Origin: Jiangella aurantiaca
GTDB taxonomy: Bacteria > Actinomycetota > Actinomycetes > Jiangellales > Jiangellaceae
DNA: 64,000 bases
Assembly (NCBI RefSeq): GCF_004349105.1
Contig: NZ_SMLB01000007.1
Coordinates: forward strand, 1-64,000
Direction: 5' to 3'
Made by a program: the position numbers and the translations under genes. Position 1 is the first letter of the stretch, and the number at the start of each line of letters is the position of its first letter. Below are positions 33,391 to 42,411 of this stretch, in pieces. The notes beneath the pieces were generated by a model. The model was not told where the DNA came from and did no database searches. It saw only the letters and a list, made by a program, of their open reading frames with translations.

Positions 33391-34616
33391 GCGCCGCCGA
33401 CGCCACCCGCCAACTGGGCGCGAAGCTCGCCAAGGCGGCCGGCATCCTGCGCGAGGACGGCCCACGCGCGCTGGCGCAGCGGCTCACCCGGGTCGCCTAC
33501 GACCGGCTGGACGCTGCCAGCCTGGACGAGCCATTGCTCTACGACGACATCGCCGACTCCACACAGCTGGACCTGTCCGTGCCCGACCGCCGCCCGCCGC
33601 GGTCACAGTCGCTGACCGTCGGCTGGGTGACGGTGCCGCCGCGGGCCGGATCGGGCGGCCACACCACGCTGTTCCGCATGGTCGAGGCCGTGGAGCGGGC
33701 CGGCCACCGGTGCGAACTGTTCCTCTACGACCGCTATGGCGGCGACCTGCGCGCGCACGAACGGGTCATCCGCGACTGGTGGCCGAACATCCGGGCCGGC
33801 GTCCGCGACGCGTCGGCCGGGATCACCGGCGTCGACGCCGCCGTCGCGTCGTCGTGGGACACCGCCCACGTGCTGGCCCGCCGGGGTGCGGCGCCGATGC
33901 GGCGGCTGTACTTCATCCAGGACTTCGAGCCGTACTTCTACCCGCGCGGCTCGCTGTACTCGCTGGCCGAGGACACCTACCGATTCGGCTTCCGCAACAT
34001 CGCCCTGGGCGAGATGGTCGCGCAGGCGCTGCGCTCGGAGCTGAGCCTGTCGCCGGACGTGACGGAGTTCGGCTGTGACACGTCGGTGTACCGGCTCCTC
34101 GACGGCCGGGAGCGCAGCGGAGTGGTCCTCTACGCGCGGCCTACCGTGCCCCGTCGCGGCTACTGGCTGGCCCGGCTGGCGCTGCAGCGTTTCCACGAGC
34201 GGCACCCGGAGGTCCCGATCCACTTCTACGGGACCGTGGTCAAGAACCTGCCGTTCCCGGCGGTCCAGCACGGCCGGCTCACCCCGGCCGAGCTCAACGA
34301 GCTGTACAACTCCAGCATCGCCGGCCTGGCGATGTCCTTCACCAACATCTCGCTGGTCGCGGAGGAGATGCTCGCGGCCGGCACTGTCCCCGTCGTGAAC
34401 GACTCCGTCCACTCGCGGGCGGACCTGATCAACGAGCACGTCGCCTGGGCGACGCCGACGCCGCACGGCATCGCCGCGGCGCTGAGCGCCGTCGTGACCC
34501 GTGGAGACCGGGACGTCACCGCGAAGGCCGCCGCGGAGTCGGTGCGCCAGTTCGGCTGGACCAAGGCCCAGGGCGACGTGCTGCGCATCCTCGAGGACGA
34601 GGCGTACGGGTCGTGA
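33387..34616 (+). CDS. WsaF-like glycosyltransferase (rhamnosyltransferase family)
   Basis: A 409-residue protein resembling WsaF of Geobacillus S-layer glycan synthesis. Diagnostic parts are VGWVTVPPRAGSGGHTTLFRM, YFIQDFEPYFYPRGSLYSLAEDTYRF, FGCDTSVYR, VVLYARPTVPRRGYWLA and YNSSIAGLAMSFTNISLVAEEMLAAG. Characterised relatives transfer rhamnose, but the donor here is not known. Its presence supports a rhamnose- or deoxysugar-containing repeat unit together with the RmlD-like gene. Ends 21 nt before the flippase gene. Confidence 0.88.
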   Translation: MSAADATRQLGAKLAKAAGILREDGPRALAQRLTRVAYDRLDAASLDEPLLYDDIADSTQLDLSVPDRRPPRSQSLTVGWVTVPPRAGSGGHTTLFRMVEAVERAGHRCELFLYDRYGGDLRAHERVIRDWWPNIRAGVRDASAGITGVDAAVASSWDTAHVLARRGAAPMRRLYFIQDFEPYFYPRGSLYSLAEDTYRFGFRNIALGEMVAQALRSELSLSPDVTEFGCDTSVYRLLDGRERSGVVLYARPTVPRRGYWLARLALQRFHERHPEVPIHFYGTVVKNLPFPAVQHGRLTPAELNELYNSSIAGLAMSFTNISLVAEEMLAAGTVPVVNDSVHSRADLINEHVAWATPTPHGIAAALSAVVTRGDRDVTAKAAAESVRQFGWTKAQGDVLRILEDEAYGS

Positions 34617-34637
34617 CGCGGCGGGTCAGCTTCTGAC

Positions 34638-36224
34638 GTGGTGTCCACGATGACCGAACACGAGCGGCAGCCGAGCGCAGCGCCGGACCAGTCCGTCGGC
34701 CGGCAGGCCGCCGCGGGCGTGCTCTGGCTGACCGTCCAGAAGTGGGCGGTCCGGCTCTCGGGCCTGGTGACGATCGCCGTCCTCACCCGCTTCCTCAGCC
34801 CGGAGGACTTCGGTGTCGTCGCCGCGGCATCGACGGTGCTGCCGTTCTTCTACCTCCTCGCCGACCTGGGGTTCGCCGCCTACATCGTCCAGGTCGACCG
34901 CGCCGACCGGCGGCTGCTCAGCACGGCATTCTGGTTCTCCTGCGTGGCCGGTGTGGTGCTCAGCGTCGCCGTCGTCGGGGCCGCGCCCCTGTTCGGGCTG
35001 GTCTTCGGCTCCGGCGACGTCGTGCCGGTGCTGCAGGTGCTGGCGTTGGCCGTGCTGATCACGGCGCTGTCGTCGGTGCCGACAGCGATCCTGCGGCGCG
35101 AGATGCGGTTCCGGACCCTGGCCGTTCAAGGCACCGTCGCGTCGGTCACCGCGCAGGTCGTCGCCGTTGCGATGACACTCACCGGGGCGGGGGTCTGGGC
35201 CCTGGTCGGCCAGGTACTCACGGTCCAGACGGCGACCGGCCTGCTCGCCTGGACGGCCGCACGCTGGTGGCCGGGGTTCACGTTCTCGCGCACCCAGTTC
35301 ACCGTCATGGCTCGGTACGGCGGCCAGGTGCTCGGCGTCGAGTGCGTCGCCGTCTGCCGGCAGTGGGCCGAGACCGCGATCATCTCCGTCGGCCTCGGCC
35401 TGGCCGCACTCGGCTACCTCAACATCGCCCAGCGGCTGGTGCAGATCGTTCAGGAACTGACCGGTGCGGCGCTGCTCCCGGTGACCATGGTGGCGTTCGC
35501 CAAGATCCGCGACTCCGCCGAGCGGCTGCGCGAGGCCTACCTGCGGGCGCTGCGGATGACATACGCGATCCTCGCGCCGCCGCTGACGCTACTCGCGGTG
35601 GCGGCGCCACTGATCCTGCCGCTGGTCTTCGGCGCCGGTTGGGAGGAGAGCGTGCCGGTGGCCCGGATCCTGGCACTCGCCGGGATCATGGTGGTCGGTG
35701 CGACGCTGGACCACGGGCTGTTCTACGGGCTCGGCCGGCCCGGCCGCTGGTTCGTATACGCGCTGGTCATCGACGCGCTCACAGTGGCCGTGACGGCACT
35801 CACCGTGCGCTGGGGGCTGGTCGGGGTCGCGACCGGCTTCCTCGTGGTCGCCGCCGTCGCCACGGCGTCGCGCTGGTTCCTGGTCGCGCGGCTGCTGCGC
35901 GCCCAGCCACGTGCCCTGGCCGGGCCGTTCGGCTTCCTCGCCGCCGCGGTGCCCGTCGGCGCCGCGGCCGGCTGGGTCGTCATGACGGCGACGGCCGGGC
36001 TACCGCCGATCGTGCGCGTCGGACTGACCGGCATCACGATCCTCGCGGCGTACGCGGGCGTGACCGTCCTGCTCGCGCGGTCCGTCATCACCGACATCGC
36101 CGGTTACCTCCCGGGACGGGACCGGCCCGACTACTTTCCGCGGCACAGCCGGACGAGCTATCTGCCTCGCCACACCCGGACCGGCCGTGTCAGCATTCTG
36201 GTCAACTCGATGGAGCACTCATGA
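34638..36224 (+). CDS. oligosaccharide flippase family protein (Wzx-like)
   Basis: A 528-residue multi-spanning MOP-superfamily membrane protein. The N-terminal AAAGVLWLTVQKWAVRLSG and LSPEDFGVVAAA are Wzx/MurJ-type, with about 12-14 hydrophobic segments to residue ~490 and a polar C-terminal tail rich in Arg and Tyr. It should flip lipid-linked repeat units across the membrane for Wzy-dependent polymerisation. GTG 34638 or ATG 34650 may start it. The stop overlaps the next glycosyltransferase by 4 nt. Confidence 0.92.
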   Translation: MVSTMTEHERQPSAAPDQSVGRQAAAGVLWLTVQKWAVRLSGLVTIAVLTRFLSPEDFGVVAAASTVLPFFYLLADLGFAAYIVQVDRADRRLLSTAFWFSCVAGVVLSVAVVGAAPLFGLVFGSGDVVPVLQVLALAVLITALSSVPTAILRREMRFRTLAVQGTVASVTAQVVAVAMTLTGAGVWALVGQVLTVQTATGLLAWTAARWWPGFTFSRTQFTVMARYGGQVLGVECVAVCRQWAETAIISVGLGLAALGYLNIAQRLVQIVQELTGAALLPVTMVAFAKIRDSAERLREAYLRALRMTYAILAPPLTLLAVAAPLILPLVFGAGWEESVPVARILALAGIMVVGATLDHGLFYGLGRPGRWFVYALVIDALTVAVTALTVRWGLVGVATGFLVVAAVATASRWFLVARLLRAQPRALAGPFGFLAAAVPVGAAAGWVVMTATAGLPPIVRVGLTGITILAAYAGVTVLLARSVITDIAGYLPGRDRPDYFPRHSRTSYLPRHTRTGRVSILVNSMEHS

Positions 36225-37546
36225 CCGGTCGCCCGCACGTCCTCATCATCGTGCAGAACCTGCCCGTGCCACTGGACCGGCGGGTCTGGCTGGAGTGCCA
36301 GGCGCTGCTCGCCCGCGGCTACCGGGTGAGCGTGATCTGTCCCAAGGGCCCCGGCGATCCCGGCCACGAGGTCGTCGACGGCGTCGTCCTCTACAAGTAC
36401 CGGCCCGCGCCCGAGGCGAAGGGGGTGCTCGGGTTCGCCTGGGAGTTCGCCTACAGCTGGCTGCGTGCCGCGTGGCTGTCGCTGCGGGTGCGGCGGGCCG
36501 GCCGGTTCCACATCCTCCAGGCGTGCAACCCGCCCGACACGTACTGGCTGCTGGCGTTGCTCTGGCGCCCGTTCGGCGTGAAGTTCGTCTTCGACCACCA
36601 CGACCTCAACCCCGAGCTGTTCCTGTCCCGTTTCGGCGAACCCAGCGGCGGCGCCCAGCAGGCCCAGTACCGCGCATTGGTCTGGCTGGAGCGGCGCACG
36701 TTCCGGGCGGCGCACCGGGTCATCTCGACCAACGAGTCGTACCGGGCCATCGCCATTCGGCGCGGCGACCGGCGGCCCGAGGACGTGACCGTGGTCCGCA
36801 GCGGGCCCGACACCCAGCAGATGCGCCCGATCTACCCCGAGCGGCCCCGCCCGGCCGACGGCATCGTGCTCGTCTACCTCGGCATCATGGGTCCGCAGGA
36901 CGGCGTCGACCAGGTGCTCCTCGTCGTCGACGAGCTCGTGCACCGGCGCGGGCGGTCGAACGTGACCGCCACGCTGCTCGGGTTCGGCGACTGCTTGGAG
37001 GACCTGAAGGCGCAGTCCACCGCGCTGGAGCTCGACGACCACGTGACCTTCACCGGCCGCGTCGACCGCGTGCAGGTCGCGGAGTACCTGAGCCGTGCCG
37101 ACATCGGGATCGGACCGGACCTGAAGACGCCGCTCAACGACCTGTCGACCATGAACAAGACGATGGAGTACATGGCCTACGGACTGCCGTCGGTCGCGTT
37201 CGACCTGGCCGAGACCCGGGTGTCCGGAGCCGACAGCGTGCTGTACGTGCCCTCCGGCGACATCCACGCGTTCGCCGACGCGGTCGAGAAGCTCATCGAC
37301 GATCCGGGTGTGCGCGCGGAGCTGGGCCGGAAGGCACGCCGCCGGGTCGCCGCGGAGCTCGACTGGCGCTCGCAGGCCGAGGCCTACGTGTCGGTGTTCG
37401 ACGAGCTGTCAGGGTTCTCCCGGCCGGGGCCGGCCGTTCCCGATGACGAGCCCGGCCGCGACGCCGATTCGCAGGGCCGCCGGTACGTCGACCTCGACGA
37501 TGCCGAGGAGTTCGACCACTACCTCAGGGAGAGGAGGGTGCCGTGA
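36221..37546 (+). CDS. glycosyltransferase family 4 protein
   Basis: A 441-residue GT-B enzyme. The N-terminus has IIVQNLPVPLDRRVWLECQAL, then LQACNPPDTYWL and the DHHDLNPELF motif; the donor domain has LVYLGIMGPQDGVDQVL and LLGFGDCLEDLK, then the NKTMEYMAYGLPSVAFD stretch in place of the usual E-x7-E. A 40-residue acidic tail ends in DDAEEFDHYLRERRVP. It is translationally coupled to the acyl-ligase gene that starts the unusual cassette. Confidence 0.9.
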   Translation: MTGRPHVLIIVQNLPVPLDRRVWLECQALLARGYRVSVICPKGPGDPGHEVVDGVVLYKYRPAPEAKGVLGFAWEFAYSWLRAAWLSLRVRRAGRFHILQACNPPDTYWLLALLWRPFGVKFVFDHHDLNPELFLSRFGEPSGGAQQAQYRALVWLERRTFRAAHRVISTNESYRAIAIRRGDRRPEDVTVVRSGPDTQQMRPIYPERPRPADGIVLVYLGIMGPQDGVDQVLLVVDELVHRRGRSNVTATLLGFGDCLEDLKAQSTALELDDHVTFTGRVDRVQVAEYLSRADIGIGPDLKTPLNDLSTMNKTMEYMAYGLPSVAFDLAETRVSGADSVLYVPSGDIHAFADAVEKLIDDPGVRAELGRKARRRVAAELDWRSQAEAYVSVFDELSGFSRPGPAVPDDEPGRDADSQGRRYVDLDDAEEFDHYLRERRVP

Positions 37547-39111
37547 CAGCGATCCGGACGACGTTCCACGACCTGCTCGCACAGGCCGCCGCAGCCCGGC
37601 CCGACGCGCCGGCGCTGACCTACCGCCACCAGACGGTGGGCTACGGCGACGCCTGGCGGACGGCGCAGGCCGCCGCCGCGCAGCTGACGGCCCTGGGCCT
37701 GCAGCGCGGTGACCGCGTGGCGATCTACCTGGAGAAGCGCATCGAGACCGTGGCCGCATTCTTCGCGGTCTCCGCCGCCGGCGGCGTGTTCGTCCCGGTC
37801 AACCATGTGCTCAAGGCCGCTCAGGTGGGGCACATCCTCGCCGACAGCGGCGCGACGGTGCTCGTCACGTCCGGCGACCGGCTCGGCCAGCTGGCATCCG
37901 TCCTGGCCGGGACAGCGGTCACAGACGTCGTCACCGTCGGCACGGGCGTGGCGCCGGCCGGGACCGGGTACCGCGTGCACGCCTGGGACGCCGGGCAGGA
38001 GGCCGGCGGCGAGCCGGAGCCGTCGCCGGCCATCGACATCGACCCGGCGGCGATCCTCTACACCTCTGGCAGCACCGGCAAGCCCAAGGGCGTCGTGCTG
38101 AGCCACCGCAACCTCATCGTCGGCGCCGAGAGCGTGAGCAGCTACCTCGAGAACAGCGCCCACGACGTCATCCTCAGCGTCCTGCCGCTCAGCTTCGACG
38201 CCGGGCTGAGTCAGGTGACGACGGCGTTCTCCGTCGGCGCGCACTGTGTGCTGATGAACTACCTGCTGCCGCGCGAGGTGCCGAAGCTCTGCGAGCAGTA
38301 CGGCGTCACGGGGCTCACCTGCGTCCCGCCGCTGTGGCTGCAGCTGGCCGGCGTGCCGTGGCCCGAGACGGCCGCCCGGAAGCTGCGCTACTGGGCCAAC
38401 ACCGGCGGCCGGATGCCCCGGGTGACGCTCGACAAGCTCCGCGGCATCTTCACGGAGGCCCGGCCGTACCTGATGTACGGCCTCACCGAGGCGTTCCGCT
38501 CCACCTACCTCGACCCGGCCGAGGTCGACCGGCGGCCCGACTCCATCGGCAAGGCGATCCCGAACGCGGAGATCCTGGTGCTGCGCCCCGACGGCACGCC
38601 GTGCGAGCCCGGTGAGGAGGGCGAGCTGGTGCACCGCGGCGCGCTGGTGGCGCTCGGCTACTGGAACGACCCGGTTCGGACGGCGGAGCGCTACAAGCCG
38701 CTGCCACGGCCGGGCGAGGAGTGGCGGACCACAGAGCTGGCCGTATGGTCCGGCGACACCGTGGTGGCCGACGACGAGGGCTTCCTGTACTTCGTGGGCC
38801 GCAAGGACGACATGATCAAGACCTCGGGGTACCGGGTCAGCCCTACGGAGGTCGAGGAGGCCGCGTACAGCACCGGGCTGGTACGCGACGCCGTCGCCAT
38901 CGGGGTCGAGGACGCCGCGCTGGGGCAGCGGATCGTCCTGGTCGCCACCCCCGCGGAGGCGGAGCTGGACGTGGCCGCGCTGCTCGCGGCGCTGCGCCAG
39001 CTGCTGCCGCTGTACATGGTCCCGTCCGAGGTCGACGTCCGCACCGAGCTGCCGCGCTCGCCCAACGGCAAGTTCGACCGCGGCCTCATCAAGGCAGAAG
39101 GAGTCCGGTGA
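37543..39111 (+). CDS. acyl/aminoacyl-adenylating ligase (AMP-forming), exosortase-A-cluster type
   Basis: A 522-residue ANL-superfamily ligase. The P-loop TSGSTGKPKG is at 174-183, YGLTEAF near 314, a TTELAVWSGDTV...GRKDDMIKTSGYRVSP hinge region, and C-terminal NGK (about 508-510) with the catalytic lysine. Its partners (a LysA-like decarboxylase and an acyl carrier protein, directly downstream) match the ligase/decarboxylase/ACP set often found near exosortase A in Gram-negative EPS loci, and resemble BtrJ of butirosin synthesis. It should adenylate a carboxylic or amino acid and load the carrier protein. Substrate is unknown. GTG start overlaps the preceding stop. Confidence 0.85.
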   Translation: MTAIRTTFHDLLAQAAAARPDAPALTYRHQTVGYGDAWRTAQAAAAQLTALGLQRGDRVAIYLEKRIETVAAFFAVSAAGGVFVPVNHVLKAAQVGHILADSGATVLVTSGDRLGQLASVLAGTAVTDVVTVGTGVAPAGTGYRVHAWDAGQEAGGEPEPSPAIDIDPAAILYTSGSTGKPKGVVLSHRNLIVGAESVSSYLENSAHDVILSVLPLSFDAGLSQVTTAFSVGAHCVLMNYLLPREVPKLCEQYGVTGLTCVPPLWLQLAGVPWPETAARKLRYWANTGGRMPRVTLDKLRGIFTEARPYLMYGLTEAFRSTYLDPAEVDRRPDSIGKAIPNAEILVLRPDGTPCEPGEEGELVHRGALVALGYWNDPVRTAERYKPLPRPGEEWRTTELAVWSGDTVVADDEGFLYFVGRKDDMIKTSGYRVSPTEVEEAAYSTGLVRDAVAIGVEDAALGQRIVLVATPAEAELDVAALLAALRQLLPLYMVPSEVDVRTELPRSPNGKFDRGLIKAEGVR

Positions 39112-40334
39112 AACCGCACGAGCACGTCGAGACCTTCGGCACGGTGGACGGTGAGCTGCGGGTCGGCGGGATGCCGCTCTCCCGGTTCGCCGAGCGCATG
39201 GGCGCTACGCCGTTCTTCGCCTACGACCGTGGGCTGCTGGACGGCCGGATCGACCGGCTGCGGTCGACGCTGCCCGAGTCGGTGCAGCTGAGCTACGCCA
39301 TGAAGGCCAACCCGATGCCGGCCGTCGTCCAGCACCTGGCGCAGCGGGTCGACCGCATCGACGTCGCCTCGGCGCTGGAGATGCACGCGGCCCTCGACAC
39401 CGTCATCGCCGCCGACCGGGTCAGTTTCGCCGGTCCGGGCAAGTCGCCGGCCGAGATCCGGCAGGCGGTCGCCGCCGGCATCATCGTCGAGGTCGAGTCC
39501 ACGACAGAGCTGGCTCGCGTCGTCGCGGCTGGAGACGACCTCGGGCTGGTTCCGAACGTCGCGCTGCGCGTCAACCCGGACTTCGCGGTCAAGGGCTCGG
39601 GCATGCGCATGGGGGGCGGCCCACAGCAGTTCGGCATCGACGCGGAGCAGGTGCCCGCAGTGCTGCGTGAGTTCGCTGCGGCGGGCGTGAACTGGCTCGG
39701 CTTCCACGTCTTCGCCGGATCGCAGAACCTCAACGCCGAGATCATCGCCGAGGCGCAGCGGCGCACAGTCGACCTGGTCGCCTCGCTCGCGGAGCACCTG
39801 CCCGCTCCGGTGCGCTACCTCAACCTCGGCGGCGGCTTCGGGATCCCGTACGTGGAGAAGGACGGGCCGCTCGACCTCGACCTCGTCGCCGCGCACCTGC
39901 ACGACCTCGTCGGCGGCACGCTGGCGCAGCGGCTGCCGCAGGCCGTCCCCGTCATCGAGCTGGGCCGGTACATCGTCGGCGAGTGCGGGGTCTACGTCAC
40001 CCGCGTCCTGGACCGGAAGATGTCGCGCGGCAAGACGTACCTCGTCGTCGACGGCGGCATGCACCACCAGCTCGCGGCGTCGGGCAACTTCGGGCAGGTC
40101 ATCCGCCGCAACTACCCGCTCGTGGTAGGCAACCGGGTCGAGAAGAGCGGCGACGAGACGGCCACCGTCGTCGGCTGCCTCTGCACGCCGCTGGACCTGC
40201 TCGGCGACGACGTCGAGCTGCCCGCCGCGGAGATCGGCGACCTGATCGTGATCTTCCAGGCGGGGGCGTACGGCCTCACGGCCAGCCCGACGGCCTTCCT
40301 CGGACATCCGGCGCCGCTCGAAGTCCTCGTCTGA
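39108..40334 (+). CDS. PLP-dependent decarboxylase, LysA/Orn-DAP-Arg group IV fold
   Basis: A 408-residue alanine-racemase-fold decarboxylase. PLP lysine K66 lies in LSYAMKANP; the glycine-rich phosphate loop appears as NLGGGFGIPY, the ELGRYIVGECG segment follows, and a C-terminal cysteine motif GCLCTPLDLLGDD matches the catalytic Cys/Asp of the family. It is not an ordinary lysA, since it lies inside the polysaccharide locus between an adenylating ligase and an ACP. By analogy with BtrK, which decarboxylates glutamyl-ACP, it may act on a carrier-bound amino acid. GTG start overlaps the ligase by 4 nt. Confidence 0.85.
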   Translation: MKPHEHVETFGTVDGELRVGGMPLSRFAERMGATPFFAYDRGLLDGRIDRLRSTLPESVQLSYAMKANPMPAVVQHLAQRVDRIDVASALEMHAALDTVIAADRVSFAGPGKSPAEIRQAVAAGIIVEVESTTELARVVAAGDDLGLVPNVALRVNPDFAVKGSGMRMGGGPQQFGIDAEQVPAVLREFAAAGVNWLGFHVFAGSQNLNAEIIAEAQRRTVDLVASLAEHLPAPVRYLNLGGGFGIPYVEKDGPLDLDLVAAHLHDLVGGTLAQRLPQAVPVIELGRYIVGECGVYVTRVLDRKMSRGKTYLVVDGGMHHQLAASGNFGQVIRRNYPLVVGNRVEKSGDETATVVGCLCTPLDLLGDDVELPAAEIGDLIVIFQAGAYGLTASPTAFLGHPAPLEVLV

Positions 40335-40368
40335 TCCCCTCGTCTGATCCATGGAACAAGGAGCGCAC

Positions 40369-40626
40369 ATGACCGAGACCCTCGACACCGTCCGCACGGT
40401 GCTGATCGAGGCGCTGGACCTCCCACAGCGGCCCGAGGACCTCCAGGAGGACACCGAGCTGTTCGGGTCATTGCCGGAGCTGGACTCGCTGGGGGTGCTG
40501 CAGTTGGTGTCGGCCATCGAGGAGCGGTTCGACATCACCATCGCCGACGACGAGTTCGGGGCCGAGTTGTTCGAGACGCTGGGCAGCCTGACGGCGTTCG
40601 TCGAGTCCAAGCTCGCCGCGGCCTGA
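40369..40626 (+). CDS. acyl carrier protein
   Basis: An 85-residue acidic four-helix carrier protein. The phosphopantetheine attachment serine is S40 in PELDSLGVLQL. ATG 40369 has AAGGAG 5 nt upstream, deciding it over an in-frame ATG at 40351. It would carry the product of the neighbouring ligase and decarboxylase as a thioester. No phosphopantetheinyl transferase is in the window. It converges with the GNAT gene, with only 4 nt between stops. Confidence 0.92.
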   Translation: MTETLDTVRTVLIEALDLPQRPEDLQEDTELFGSLPELDSLGVLQLVSAIEERFDITIADDEFGAELFETLGSLTAFVESKLAAA

Positions 40627-40630
40627 CCGG

Positions 40631-41497
40631 CTACCACCGCACCAGAGTGAGCTCACTGTAGAGATGATCGATGGACTCGGGGCCGACGTTCTTGGCCCGG
40701 AACATCTTCGGCCGTGGCCGGGACAGCTCGATTCCCGGGCCGCCGGGCGTGAACCCCAGGACGCGCCGCTCCGCGAGCGTCAGCGCGAGCCCCTGCCGGA
40801 GCAGGTGCGCGCTCACCGCCGGCCACGCCGCCTCGAGGCAGCCGGGATCTCCGCCCGCGTGCAGCGGCGAGGCGAACACCGGCAGCCGCTTGCGGCGGTC
40901 GCGCCGGAACATGAGGTAGCCGTGTGCGCCGTCCCGCTCGACCAGCAGGTGTTGCGCCGCCGGCGCCTGCCGGTGGTCGCGGTAGATCTCGGCGTCGCGG
41001 CCCGTGAGCGCCCGCTCGAGCGCCGCCGGCTGCGTGGCCACCCGGGCGCCGCGGCCGGGAACGCGCGGCAGGTTGGCGACGAGCCTGGTCGCGGTGTCGA
41101 GGCGCGTGAAGCCGAGGCGCTCGTTCAACGCGATGACGTTCCCGCTCGGCGAGAGGTCCGTGAAGACGTAGCCCCGCTGGCCGAGCAGGGCGCGGACCAG
41201 CCGCAGCGAGTGCGGGCGGTACTCCTCGAGTACACAGAACGCGGCCAGGTTGCAGAACGGGACCCGCTCGCCGCCGATCTCCCGCTCGGAGTAGACGGCG
41301 GCGTACACGCCGACGACTGCCTCGCCGTCGAGCAGTTGGAACCCGTGGTTGGGCGTCTCGGCCTTCCACGGCGGCGCGACCAGGTGGCTCCAGGCGTCGG
41401 CGGATACCCGCTGGTTGAGGTGCTGGTGGAGGAACCGGCTCACGGCCGTGGCATCGGCGTCCGAAATCGGCCGTACCGCCACGTCGGGCGCTCCCAT
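40631..41497 (-). CDS. GNAT-fold acyltransferase-like protein
   Basis: A 288-residue protein with an N-terminal GNAT domain (VRPISDADATAVSRFL; VGVYAAVYSER; FCNLAAFCVLEEYRPHSLRLVRALL as the acyl-CoA-binding beta4/alpha3; NERLGF). A second half follows with LVERDGAHGYLMFRRDRRKRLP and a C-terminal PKMFRAKNVGPESIDHLYSEL. It is the only gene on this strand between 16.7 and 43 kb and converges on the ACP gene. It may transfer the ACP-bound group to the polymer or a sugar, but could use acyl-CoA independently. Confidence 0.8.
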   Translation of the reverse strand: MGAPDVAVRPISDADATAVSRFLHQHLNQRVSADAWSHLVAPPWKAETPNHGFQLLDGEAVVGVYAAVYSEREIGGERVPFCNLAAFCVLEEYRPHSLRLVRALLGQRGYVFTDLSPSGNVIALNERLGFTRLDTATRLVANLPRVPGRGARVATQPAALERALTGRDAEIYRDHRQAPAAQHLLVERDGAHGYLMFRRDRRKRLPVFASPLHAGGDPGCLEAAWPAVSAHLLRQGLALTLAERRVLGFTPGGPGIELSRPRPKMFRAKNVGPESIDHLYSELTLVRW

Positions 41498-41538
41498 CCG
41501 GCCACCATATCGCAGCGGAACTCTGGGAAGGAGCGACG

Positions 41539-42411
41539 ATGGCCAGCGTCGTGATCGCCGCGCACAACGAGGCGAACGTCATCGGACAGTGCCTTGACGC
41601 ACTGGCCGCTCAGCGATTCTCCGGCCCGATCGAGATCGTCGTGAGCGCCAACGGCTGCACCGACGACACCGCCGCGGTGGCTGCCCGCCCGGGCGTCACC
41701 GTGCTCGACCGCCCGGAAGCGGGCAAGCCCGCTGCCCTGGACGCCGCCGACCGCGTGGCGACCGGCTTCCCCCGGGTGTACTTGGACGCCGACATCGTCG
41801 TCCCGCCGCACGGCGTCGCCACGCTGGTGGCCCGGTTCGAGGTGCTGCCGCGGCCGCTGGCCGTGGTTCCCCGGCGGCGGGTGGACACCACCGGCCGGCC
41901 GTGGCCGGTCAGGGCGTACTTCTCCATCAACGAGCGGCATCCCGCCTTCCGGGCCGGGTTGTTCGGCCGGGGGATGATCGTGCTGTCCGAGGAGGGTCGC
42001 GCGCGGTTCGACACCTTCCCGTCGCTGATCGCCGACGACCTCTTCCTCGACTCCCGGTTCTCCGCCGCCGAGAAGGCCGAGGTGAGCGAGGTGGAGGTGG
42101 TCGTCGAGTCGCCACACACGACCCGCGACCTGCTGCGCCGGCTGGTCCGCGTACGGCGGGGCAACGCCCAACTGCGCGCCGCCGCGGCGGCGGGGGCTCT
42201 GGACCTGCCGGTGCGTCCGCCGGACCGCTGGGCGTGGCTGCGCGACGTCGTGCTCCGTGAGCCGCGCCGGGCGCCAGCGGCGATCCCCTACCTTGTCATC
42301 ACCGTCGCCGCGGCGCTGCTCGCCCGCCGCCCGGTCAGAGCCGGCGACGCCTGGGGCCGTGACGACAGCACGCGTGCGCCCTCGCCCCCCGCGGAAGGGA
42401 CGTCCACATGA
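41539..42411 (+). CDS. glycosyltransferase family 2 protein
   Basis: A 290-residue GT-A enzyme. The N-terminal VVIAAHNEANVIGQCLDAL, VVSANGCTDDT and the D-x-D equivalent YLDADIVVPP are clear. A hydrophobic segment (residues ~255-275) near the C-terminus suggests membrane attachment. It is divergent from the GNAT gene (41 nt apart) and overlaps the polysaccharide deacetylase by 4 nt, so transferase and deacetylase probably act on the same glycan. Confidence 0.9.
   Translation: MASVVIAAHNEANVIGQCLDALAAQRFSGPIEIVVSANGCTDDTAAVAARPGVTVLDRPEAGKPAALDAADRVATGFPRVYLDADIVVPPHGVATLVARFEVLPRPLAVVPRRRVDTTGRPWPVRAYFSINERHPAFRAGLFGRGMIVLSEEGRARFDTFPSLIADDLFLDSRFSAAEKAEVSEVEVVVESPHTTRDLLRRLVRVRRGNAQLRAAAAAGALDLPVRPPDRWAWLRDVVLREPRRAPAAIPYLVITVAAALLARRPVRAGDAWGRDDSTRAPSPPAEGTST

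Noticed and set aside
39108-40334. Gene taken as housekeeping lysA (diaminopimelate decarboxylase)
   Set aside because: It is translationally coupled to an adenylating ligase and followed by an ACP inside a glycan locus, which is not lysA context. The possibility remains in the refutation test.
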